From Persicaria tinctoria (taxonomy: Eukaryota > Streptophyta > Magnoliopsida > Caryophyllales > Polygonaceae): a DNA stretch of 64,000 nt. The stretch spans positions 91,323,648 through 91,387,647 of the forward strand of contig JBANSL010000004.1 in the NCBI GenBank assembly GCA_037127255.1, written 5' to 3'. A model generated the notes under the pieces. It worked only from the letters and a program-made list of their open reading frames with translations. It had not been told where the DNA came from and did no database searches. Numbering within the stretch: position 1 is the stretch's first letter; every line of letters starts with the position of its first letter. Of this stretch, positions 1 through 9,699 are shown piece after piece. The position numbers and the translations under genes are program-made.

Positions 1-235
1 CATGCACACATAAATTATTAGTCTATTTGTTCATAATTATTCATATGTTTTCACGTGATTATTCATCGTAATTATTCATCCGTATAAATAATTTCACTTC
101 CCCGATTAATCCCCCAATACCAACGAATAATCAGAAGTTACTTTTAATCTCTTTCATTGATTTTTTTAATTCAATGGTATAGATTTGTTAACATGATACA
201 CGTACAACAAGGGATGTGTACATTTGGTTTATATA
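1..235. mobile_element. Partial terminal-inverted-repeat element, right end only
   Basis: The stretch ending near 235 resembles the right end of the complete element at 698-2316. Both have a run of cgaataat-type A/T repeats, then an aatctc...ttcatt block, then tttgttaaca and a gtgtaca/gtgtaaa terminus. The rest lies outside the window. I infer a second copy of the same family. The exact end is uncertain and I saw no target-site duplication. Confidence 0.4.
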
Positions 236-640
236 TTGTCCACACACACATCACTAGAGATAGAGGATGGGCAGGCAAAAAGGTAGGTGACAACAAGTAA
301 AGTCTTAGGGAGTTAGGACTACTAGTACGTACGTGAGTGACAAGTTTGTGATGGAAGATTGAATTTAGAAGCAACCATACATGTGCTACAACATGGGTCG
401 ACCACATATATTTGATTAGGTCCAACCCACCTTAACTACACACTAGCCATTTTAATTTCATGCCACAACTTTAATTTAAATTAATATATATATATATTAA
501 TGTTTTTATAAAAGCAGAAAACAGAATATATGGTTGTTTTGGTCCTAAAATGGAAAAGGGTAATACCGTAATAGTGTGTGCATGCTTCTGGACGGTTGTC
601 AACAAAAATACTGCTAGTGCTAGTGCTAGTGTGATACTCA

Positions 641-697
<57 letters not shown>
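236..697. repeat. Gene-free spacer with a (TA)n microsatellite
   Basis: No coding gene is visible; the ORFs across it are A/T artefacts. A long uninterrupted TA dinucleotide run fills about 643-697 and directly abuts the left terminus of the next element. A short triple tagtgc repeat lies near 613-630. Confidence 0.6.
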
Positions 698-699
<2 letters not shown>

Positions 700-859
700 A
701 TCAAATGTTAACAAGCCTTAGGGTGTTTTGTGTTAACAAATCTCAGCCGTTGATTTAGTGTGATTGAATGGTTGAGATTAATCAATAAATTAAATTAATT
801 TTTTTTTAAAAAAAAAGAAAACCCCAAGCCCATCCCTTAACAGCGCGTGTATAAACCTA

Positions 860-1480
860 ACCCTATCTTATGAAATCCTCATTCACAAACCGCACAAAAT
901 CAGAGAGACCAGGCGGTGGCGATTTGAAGCCATGGCGACTCCTCCTCCTTGCTCCCATGGAGGATATGAGCGGCGCTTGTGTTCCCGGAACGGCCTGCGA
1001 ACCGCGAGGTACAACGAAGGCGGACGGTCGAGGCGATCGATGGCGGCCAGCAATGACGACCGATGGAGGATGTGAATCCAGTCCCTGGTGGATCTCCGAC
1101 AACTCCATTGGCGACTGATGGCGGCCAGCGATGGCGACTGATGGAGGATGCGAATCCAGATCCCGGCGGATCTCCGGCAACTCCTTGGTGGATCTTCGGC
1201 AATTCCAAACTGCGCCACCAAACGCCGTCGCCTGCATATGCGATTTCGCTCCCAAAAGACCTAGAATCGCGATCCCGGCTCAGTGGTACCACGTCTCTCT
1301 CGCATCTCGACGCCTCTCATCTCGTTCCCACAAGTGTCGTGAGCCTCCCCTTTCGGTTTTGCAAGAGTCGGCAGTGCTCTCCTGAATTGGGGATTTCTTC
1401 AATTGGGGATTTCTTGAATCCGGTACTCAATTTGGGAATTTCATTGAATTGTTGTTTATTAAGTTGGTTTTGATTGAATT
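860..1480 (+). other. GC-rich gene-like segment inside the element, no recognised product
   Basis: The GC content jumps here, as in 5' exons of plant genes. It contains an imperfect tandem duplication about 70 bp long (around 1050-1200) built on gatggagga..gaatccag..cggatctccg. Open frames on both strands overlap each other and match no family I know. It is probably captured genomic sequence, not a working gene. Confidence 0.35.
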
Positions 1481-1724
1481 ACTATTTAACATTCGGGATG
1501 AAATAATCATTCGGTTCTTGGTGTTTGTCAATGTGAAATCTTTGTTGCAAATGCAAATTGTGGTCCGATCAGAATTTTTCTAGTTTTGTTTTTCATTAAT
1601 TTCACGTTCAGAGCCATTATTCGGCAAGTCAGAGTTTATATTCGTTGATAATAAGGAATTATTCATCTGTATATATAGTTAATTAGATGTGGAAACCAAT
1701 CATTACATCTACATCCTCTTTCAA

Positions 1725-2112
1725 TCTAACGAATAGTTACTATCAATCTAACGAATAGTTACTATTAATCTAGCGAATAGTTGCGTGATTTACCAACGAA
1801 TAATTACTATTAACTACCGAATAATTACTATTAACTACCGAATAATTACTATCAACTTAACGAATAATTACTATCAAACTAGCGAACAATATATAATTGG
1901 CAAAACTACCGAATAATTAGTATCAATCTAACGAATAGTTACTATTAATCTAACGAATAGTTACTATTAATCTAACGAATAGTTACTATTAATCTAGCGA
2001 ATAGTTGCGTGATTGACCAACGAATAATTACTATTAACTACCGAATAATTACTATTAACTACCGAATAATTACTATCAACTTAACGAATAATTACTATCA
2101 AACTACCAAACA
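1725..2112. repeat. Tandem array of ~21-22-bp units (cgaataattactattaacta)
   Basis: The units vary around cgaatarttactat. The order of unit variants in about 1725-1900 is repeated in about 1915-2112: each block passes through gcgaatagttgcgtgatt and ends with caatatataa. This indicates a later duplication of a whole ~195-bp block. Confidence 0.75.
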
Positions 2113-2365
2113 ATATATAACTGGAAAAAAAAACGTTACCTCCAAAAAAACACACGCGCTTTGTTTCAGCAAGTTGGCTATAAAAGTGGTGAGACCAACT
2201 CGTTTTTCTTAAAATAAAAAAGAAAAGTCTCAATTAATCTCACTCATTCATTTCTAATCAATCAATGGCCTATATTTGTTAACACAAAACACAATAAGAG
2301 GTGTAAACACCTGACCTAACCTATATATATATATATAAATAGTGAGATCGATGCAAATTAATAAT

Positions 2366-2643
2366 TGATAGGGCTAAAGTAAGCCCGTAAGAAATCCGAG
2401 GGGCGAAAATGTCTTTTACCAGGTACATTTAATTCGACCCTAATTTTTGTTATATATATGTGTGATGAGCTAGGGTTGAATGGAGGCTTTTTGGCAGCCG
2501 AACGAATCTGACTTGAGCGTCGGAGGGTCATACGGGGGAGACAAGCCCCGCCCCGACCTCGTTCGTTCTTGTTTGCAGGTTAGAGTTCAGGTTGAGAGCA
2601 TGATCAAGATCGATCAACTATGGTGCAGATTTTATGCATCACA
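2366..2643 (+). repeat. 5' LTR of the small LTR element
   Basis: 278-bp direct repeat, starting tgatagggct and ending gcatcaca. It is followed at once by the primer binding site. Confidence 0.92.
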
Positions 2644-4792
2644 TTTGGCGCCGTCTGTGGGAATCGATCGAAAAGCCATGTGATCGGATCTCCCAATCTA
2701 AAAAAAAAGGTCATCGTTTTCCACAAATCGACAAAAAAAAAAAAACAAAAAAAACAAACCAGGGAAGAAGGGCAATTGAAGTGTTTTGGAATTGAGGCAC
2801 CGCAGCAAAGGAAACGGAATCACCGGATGATGCTTGGACGTTTTCCATGGCGGTGACTACAAACTCGTTTCCGTCGCGGAAGCGCCGCCCGCCGGCGATA
2901 TCGTTTATCTCCCCGAGGCTGCCGTCGACCGACCTCGTCCACGCGCCTCGGATTAAGTGACTCGGCGAGATGCAAGGAAGAGATCGAGTTTCTAGAAGGG
3001 CGCAATGCCAAAACGACGGTAGATCCAAATCTACGATGATTGGACTGGTTCGATACGCCGTGTGTTGTTCGGAGGACCAGTCCCGGATCCGGTTCGTTCA
3101 GACCAGTGTCGGCCGGCTAGACTTCGCCGGCGCCTCCAAGTCAACACCGCCGGTTGACCCTCAGGCAGCACCAAGGACGTCGTTTCTGTTGCCAAGGGTC
3201 TAGCGGTGCGCGGGAGTTTTTGCTTGCCAAATTGCCGGAAAGTTGTCGGTGGTGCAGATCCAATCCCAAATCGGTAAGCGAAGAGGGAAGCGGTGTGTGT
3301 AGCGAGGCTCGCAATTGCCAGATCTGGGTCGGTGGTGGCCGGATCTGGGTCAGTGGTGACCGGCGGCGGGTGGTCGGAGAAGAGAGGAGCGAGGGGCGGC
3401 TGGTGGTGACTAGGTGGCCGAATCTGAGGAGACGAAGGCAGCGAGAGAGCTTAGGTCGAGAGAGATAGCGACCAAGCCGAGGGTGTCGCTTCGAATTCCT
3501 GTGTCGCCGACTCGCCGCTGTCCTCTGTAAACCGACGAAGAAGATGTACAGGTTCATTCTTTTCGTAACTGTCGTTGATTATGCATTTAGTCCATTTATC
3601 ATAATTAATTAATTTTGGCCCAATTAATGTTGAATTTATGGTCCACTTACCATAATCCATTTACCATAGTTAATTAGTTTCCATAACTGTCGTTCATTCT
3701 CTCCATAATTGTGTGTCAAATTATAATGTGCCTTTTAATTTTGGTCTAATTAATGTTTGTTCTAACGGCTGATTTGGTCAAGTATGCCTCTTCATTTTCG
3801 GCCTTAATGATGGAATCAATGTTGCTTAGAATTGGTAGACTAATTCTAGACCTTTTCTTCAATTGTGATATATCAATTACATTTTAATTGACAATATGGT
3901 AAAATGTGCTTATCATATTTTAATTATTTGAACATTTGCTGTTGGACTTTATGAATAAAAATATAGATTCTACACGTTTTGTTGACACCGGATTGTTTAA
4001 AAGCATTGGTTGAGGCATTAGTGATAACATGCACATGAGACCCGGTGTTACGAATGACACTGGGGCAAAGAGAAATCGCCACTTATGGCCACCGGAAATA
4101 GAAATCGCCACTTACGGCCACCGGAAATCGCCACTTACGGCCACCGGAAAGAGAAATCGCCACTTACGGCCACCGGAAATCGCCACTTATGGCCACCGGA
4201 AATCGCCACTTACGGCCACCGGAAATAGAAATCGCCACTTACGGCCACCGGAAATCGCCACTTACGGCCACCGGAAAGAGAAATCGCCACTTACGGCCAC
4301 CGGAAATCGCCACTTACGGCCACCGGAAAGAGAAATCGCCACTTACGGCCACCGGAAATAGAAATCGCCACTTACGGCCACCGGAAATCGCCACTTACGG
4401 CCACCGGAAATAGAAATCGCCACTTACGGCCACCGGAAATCGCCACTTACGGCCACCGGAAATCGCCACTTACGGCCACCGGAAAGAGAAATCGTCACTT
4501 ACGGCCACCGGAGATCAATAATAAGATCAATAGACTGCTGCTCGTCGACTCATCAACAAACACTATCCCTCGCTCAGGGTGGAAAATTTATCTGATCATG
4601 CTGAGCTATAACTTTCATTTGATTATTTAATAATGCACCACCACATCGTATTTAAGAACGCTAAGTGTGCAGGGTCCAGTCAAGACAAAAGGACAATCAT
4701 TAGCGGTTGTCGTCAATCATAGAAAGTAAAGAGCACCGAAATATTCGTCTTTCCTCATCACTAGATCGTGAAGAGAAAACCCGAGGGGCAAT
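2644..4792 (+). other. Interior of the small LTR element
   Basis: Non-coding apart from chance ORFs. It has a homopolymer A stretch (about 2731-2757), a GC-rich block (about 2860-3500), an AT-rich block, and then the tandem array at 4066-4512. The GC-rich block could be captured host sequence, but I recognise no domain in any frame. Confidence 0.5.
4066..4512. repeat. Minisatellite of 17 units (aaatcgccacttacggccaccgg)
   Basis: Seventeen copies of a 23-bp unit. Several units are extended to 29 bp by an extra aaagag or aaatag hexamer. Because 23 is not a multiple of 3, the apparent repeat-protein ORFs here are artefacts. Confidence 0.9.
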
Positions 4793-5070
4793 TGATAGGG
4801 CTAAAGTAAGCCCGTAAGAAATCCGAGGGGCGAAAATGTCTTTTACCAGGTACATTTAATTCGACCCTAATTTTTGTTATATATATGTGTGATGAGCTAG
4901 GGTTGAATGGAGGCTTTTTGGCAGCCGAACGAATCTGATTTGAGCGTCGGAGGGTCATACGGGGGAGACAAGCCCCGCCCCGACCTCGTTCGTTCTTGTT
5001 TGCAGACTAGAGTTCAGGTTGAGAGCATGATCAAGATCGATCAATTATGGTGCAGATTTTATGCATCACA
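4793..5070 (+). repeat. 3' LTR of the small LTR element
   Basis: Same length as the left copy. Differences seen: c/t in gaatctga(c/t)ttgag, gt/ac after ttgcag, and c/t in gatcaa(c/t)tatgg. Confidence 0.92.
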
Positions 5071-5133
5071 ATAATTAACATGGTAGGCATCACAAGATGT
5101 ATCATTGTCAACAATAAGAATGTTTCATTATTA

Positions 5134-5370
5134 CTCCATCTGTTAATTAAAACTTGTCGTTTACTATTCATGCACGCTTTTTTAGAACGATAAAAACTAT
5201 ATAAAATATTAAGTTTTTGTTACATTTGTTTTTATAAACTCATACCTAATAGTACTAAGTATGATATTATTTAAAAAAATTATTAAAAAAGTCAATATTT
5301 TATATAGTTTTTAACACCTAAAAATGCGTGCGTGAATAGTAAAACGTCAAGTTTTAATTAACGGAGGGAG
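5134..5370. mobile_element. Stowaway-type MITE
   Basis: 237 bp bounded by TA on both sides. The terminal inverted repeats read ctccatctgttaatt and aattaacggagggag. The subterminal aaacttgtcgtttactattca is mirrored at the right end. It belongs to the same subfamily as the copy at 24363-24597. Confidence 0.85.
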
Positions 5371-5567
5371 TATTAAATAAAAGAGGATCTACGCGTACTG
5401 TATATATGGATTTGGCCTTTTGTTGCTCGCTTCGATCATTATGAATTATGATGATAGCTAGGGGCCGGTATAATTAACACATATCCGAGCGCACTACTAT
5501 GTATGCGTTAACTAACTCAAGCTAGCATATATATAAGATCGATGTATTAATTTACATATGAAAATCA

Positions 5568-6077
5568 CACTACGCCAGATTGCACTTCGGGCGACGGACT
5601 GATGAGCTTCCGTCGCCTGAGTTCACTTCCGGCGACGAACTTAGAAGAGTTCGTCGCCTGAATGTCTAGGGCTTGACCCCCAACCCAAATCACATTTGAG
5701 CGACCAATTCTATACAAAGTTCGTCGCTTGAATCAACTTTAGGCGACGGACATATTTAGGCGACGAACAAAGGAAGAATATATGGTTGCTCGAATAAAGA
5801 ACTCATCCACTTTTGTCAGAACTACCATTCAGGCGACGAACATAGGTCAATGTTCGTCGCTTGAGTTGACTTCAGGCGACGGAAATTGCATGTGTGGTCC
5901 ATGTTGGTCGCCTGAATGAGTGATGAAAGTTGGTCACTCATTCAGGTGACGACATATTTTGAATGTTCGTCGCTTGAGTTAAATTCAGGGGACGGAGATA
6001 ACATGTGTACTCTATGTTGGTCGCCTGAATGAGTGACAAAATAATAGCAATTATTTAGGTGACGACATATTTTTTAA
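5568..6077. repeat. Left subterminal repeat array of CACTA 1
   Basis: Multiple copies of a CAGGCGACGAAC-like motif and its inverse TTCGTCGCCTGAA, often in facing pairs with short loops, follow the left terminus. In CACTA elements such subterminal motifs bind the TNPA-type protein. That role is known of the superfamily and inferred here. Confidence 0.85.
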
Positions 6078-6389
6078 GAGGAAATGGTACTAATTAGACC
6101 ATTTTTTGGGCCTATTTGCAAAACTAGCCTAGCAGGTCCAATAATGTACCAAATAGCCTTGTCTAACTTTTGCAAAAAAATTATCCGGTTATTTGGCACT
6201 ATTTGTGACCGGGTGTCACAGGTAAATCCTTAGACGCGGTGAGAAGCGAGAGAGAGAGAGAGAGCGCGCGCCAGCCGTAGGAGGCGAGGAGGCCTGTCGG
6301 AGGAGGCGAGAGAGACGGACGAAAGACCAGAGCATCGCCTCTTCCGAACAAGGAGGCCGTCGGAGACTGTGGCCAATCCGGCCTCTAGG

Positions 6390-6760
6390 TATGGCGAAGG
6401 GGAAGGGTAAGAAGAAGGGATCTCCCTCTGGGTTGGATCTGGACAAAAAGCGCAAATTGGAAAGGGAAATTGCAAAAGTCGTTCTTCCATTCGGGAGAAA
6501 GAGGGGCTCGAAATCCAGGTGACGGTGAAGGTGGAAAGGGTGACGGCGGGGCTTCGTCTTCTCAACAGGGTCCTATTCATGGGAAGGGTGGCTCAGTTTC
6601 GATGGGTGTGGGCACCGACGGCCCTACCTCGGGGGTTGGGGCTTCTTCTAACCCTAACTTTCCACCTGTCGGGACGCCTCCTCCGTCTTGTGCTGGGCAG
6701 CCGTCGACTCAGGGAGGTGAATCCGACACTATAGCAAATGGATTCGGTGGAGATGGGAAG
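6390..6760 (+). pseudogene. 5' part of an interrupted LINE-ORF1/DUF4283-like fragment
   Basis: An ATG at 6390 opens a Lys-rich frame (start MAKGKGKKKG) that stops after about 43 codons. From about 6470 a second, shifted frame runs open (Gly/Ser/Pro-rich) to the LTR insertion at 6761. This frame continues without a break after the LTR element at 18216. The change of frame near 6470-6510 means either an indel or a splice (a cag/gtgacgg donor-like site lies near 6520). It has a GA microsatellite upstream (about 6249-6264). It is most likely captured LINE-derived sequence and non-functional. Confidence 0.5.
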
Positions 6761-9683
6761 TGTAAAGGCCCGGATTTTTTTTTAAATAATAAATAATATA
6801 AATAATATAAAATGGATGTAAGTCGGAAATAATAATAATGAATTTAAAACGGGGTATTTAAAATCTCGCAAAATGAATTTCGACATGATTGTAACGGAAT
6901 TTTTTTTTCGATAAGATTAAAATTTCGCTACTTTGACTTGAGGTTTGGAATACGAGTCGGGATAAGGTTGAGCGAGAGAGCGGGGTTCAAAATTTGATTA
7001 TTTGGGGTATTTCTTTGACCAAGGGACCACTGTGATTCACTCTCTCTCGCCCCTGGTCACTTTCGTCTTCTTCCTCCTATCTGTTGCCAGATTTGCCCTT
7101 CTTTTCCTTGTCGAGTAGCAGGAGCTCCCCTCTGAAATCCGAGCAGCTCCCACGCCACTGCAGGCCTGCAACCTCCCCTATCTCTAGCCCTCTCTTTGCT
7201 CCTTCAAACCCACACACCACAATCCTCCCTTCCCCATTCTCCCTCTGTTCAATCTTCACCGAGCTGTCCAAACCCCTATTCGCCCTCCTGAACACCGCAG
7301 CCCCTGAGCACCACCACTCCTCCATCTCTCTGCGTCCTCCCAGTAGCAGCGGCAGCTCTCCCCGACGACCGCCAAGAGTCGCCATCAGCCTCCCGAGCGC
7401 CTCCGCCGAGCCCTTTTCCCGAGCCTTGTCCCGAACGACTTCTGAGCGCAGCCCTGTTCTGCGAGCCAAGGCCGAGCTCCGCTTCCTCCTTCTTCAACCC
7501 ACAACAGCAGTCTCCTCCCCCGAGGTCCGACGACGCCCAGGAGCACCTCGACGCCGCATCTCCACCCCGCTTCTTCTTCCCTTCCCCTGGGTTCTTCATT
7601 CCGAATCGGTAAGCCTTCTCCCTTCGATTCCGGCTCGATTCCCACCTAAAGTCGCACCTTTAAGCCATTGTATTCCTTCCTAGGACATCCCGGTCTCGAA
7701 TCCGCCATCGACGAGCCCGAATCCTCTCCGACGAAGCCGAATCGAGTTCCGACGAGCGTTTCCGGCGAATCGAATAACACCTCGGTGAGAACCTCTCTCT
7801 CTCCCCCCCTCTTGTTGATTCATTTCCTTGGTGTCGGTTTGAGTAGTCGGAGCTAGTTTGTCGCCGGAAAAGCTTCCTTTTCCTCCCACCACACTTCCAG
7901 TTTTCGATCAGAGAAGATGTTAGGGAAGGGTGAACAGTTCCGGTTCGGTTCTTCCATTTTGTTTTCCTTTTAACTGGTCCGGTTCAGCTTCGGTTTTAAC
8001 TTAAAAAAAAATTGGAACCGGTTCAGTTTAAAATGGAGATGGGTTGGTTATTGGATCCGAAAATGGAAGGGATGGGTTTTGGGCCTATTTTGATGGGCCG
8101 AGATTTTGTTTTAATAAAGGAAATGTATTTGGGCCTAATTTGATTAAAATGGGTTATGTATGTTGATTTGAGGAAAGAATTTTAAGACTTATGAATATAT
8201 TAAATAAATGGGATACTATAATATATAATATTATTATTGAGATTTAAAGTATAATGTTTGGACTTGGATTTGAAAAAGTTTTAAAGGTTGGAAAAGAATT
8301 TAATAGAAATTAAGAAGAGGATTTTTGGAAATGATCTAACCTTGTCGGAGTTGTTGATAAAATAATAATAGTAAGTGGATTTAAAGGATAATATTTTATT
8401 AATGGATTTTGACCAGATAGGATTTGGGAAATTATTTTGAAAGTGAGTTGATCTAATTTGAGATTTAAGAGTTGAGAAATAAATTCGTGAGAATTATCGA
8501 TTGTTTTGATTAAATGGTTTTGGTTGAAGTTGATCGCATCGAAAAGATTTTGGAAAATGGTTTAGTATCGATTGGTTTTGGGAATGTTGAGAACGTGGGT
8601 TATGTGTGTATGGGTGTCGGTCTGGTAGCTTATGAAATTTACTTGATGATAGGTGTGTATTGCTTTTGGACTTGCATTTGGGCCATTGCTTGTGTTATCT
8701 TGCTGTTCTGCACTTCCAGGTGAGTTCCTATATGAGCTCACTCAGATTCGAAAAGAGGGATCTCCCTGCTTGTAGCCATGTGCATACTAGGTGCTTGCAT
8801 TCATAATAAAGCATGACATGTAGTATCCTGCTAGGATTGCACTCATGATTGAGCATTCGTTTACTCATTGCTTTTGTAAACAGAACGGCCGTTATCTGTG
8901 AAGTAACTAGAGTCATTGCTAGGGTCATAGGGTAGCCCAGCCTCATCGGGTACCCTGAGTCAATCGAGTCATGCACTTCCTTTTATTTTGAGATGCCTGC
9001 GGGCTTATTTGTGGAGCGGGTTAGGCATGCGTGCCGCCCTATTATGAATGAATGCATTCACGAGCTGGCCAGTCTCCACCTATCGGAAGGGGTGGAGGTA
9101 GGAGAGGGATATACCACTTGGTATTCGGTGCTAAGGCCTTATTATATTTACGCACTTGATCTTAGGGGCATGTTAGTGTGTTAATATTCCGCCTTGCATC
9201 TAGAAGCATCTTTATCAGGACTAGCGTGTGTATGTGTCTGCTTGTTTGGGACTATATTGCGTAGGGCTTCGATCTGACACCGCCCCGCATACATTTTTTT
9301 TAGGTTTGTTTTGCAGCATTATTGTTCCTTGCTTCTGTGACGTGGGAACTCTCTTGGGCGATTGTAAAGTAATTGTCTAACCTTACATTTCGACAAATAC
9401 GCGTATTGATTTGGTTTTGACCCGGCTCCGCCGTGGCACCCCCTTGTATTACACTTATTTCTGCTAGTCGCACTATTTCTAATTTCCACGCTTAGACTTA
9501 CGACAGGTACAGAGGACTTCCCCGGGGATTCCAACGATCCCTTCGATTTTGGGTATGAAATCCCCCTTTTGAAAATGTCAGTCTAGAATTTCAAACCTCG
9601 ACCCGTACCTGGATTGCAAGATCCGAACAAGGGGTTTTATCCCTTGAAACGTAACCCAGAAATCATAATTCTGGGCCGTTACA
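6761..9683 (+). repeat. 5' LTR of the large LTR element
   Basis: 2923 bp. It contains a GC- and CT-rich block (about 7020-7900) with splice-like junctions. Its reading frames are duplicated in the 3' LTR and are not genes in their own right. Confidence 0.95.
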
Positions 9684-9687
9684 AAGA

Positions 9688-9699
9688 TGGTATCAGAGC
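9688..9699 (+). other. Primer binding site (initiator tRNA-Met type)
   Basis: TGGTATCAGAGC begins four bases after the 5' LTR and is complementary to the 3' end of plant initiator methionine tRNA. Confidence 0.9.

Larger units (their letters stand above)
698..2316. mobile_element. Probable Mutator-like non-autonomous element
   Basis: The first and last roughly 75 bases are inverted copies. The left end has gtgttttgtgttaacaaa followed by gccgttgatt; the reverse complement of the right end has the same gtgttttgtgttaacaaa followed by gccattgatt. The interior has a GC-rich gene-like block (about 860-1480) and an A/T tandem array (about 1725-2110), and no transposase. The long TIRs suggest the Mutator superfamily. 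The flanks are TA-rich and I could not confirm a 9-bp duplication, so the class is inferred. Confidence 0.5.
2366..5070 (+). mobile_element. Small non-autonomous LTR retrotransposon (TRIM-like)
   Basis: Two direct repeats of 278 bp (2366-2643 and 4793-5070), each beginning TG and ending CA, flank a 2149-bp interior. A primer binding site (TTTGGCGCCGTCTGTGGG) starts immediately after the left LTR at 2644, and a purine-rich tract (cccgaggggcaat) ends just before the right LTR. The five bases ataat precede (2361-2365) and follow (5071-5075) the element as a target-site duplication. There is no gag or pol. I count four differences between the LTRs, so it is older than the LTR element at 6761-18210. 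Confidence 0.92.

Noticed and set aside
4029..4413. Repeat protein (HLRPPEIATYGHRK units)
   Set aside because: It is the translation of a 23/29-bp minisatellite in an LTR element. All frames give repeat peptides, and 23 is not a multiple of 3.
7084..7683. 199-codon ORF (and its copy at 15611-16210) as a protein-coding gene
   Set aside because: It lies wholly inside the LTR, overlaps antisense frames of similar length, and its composition (Ser/Pro/Arg) follows the CT-rich DNA. No domain is recognised.
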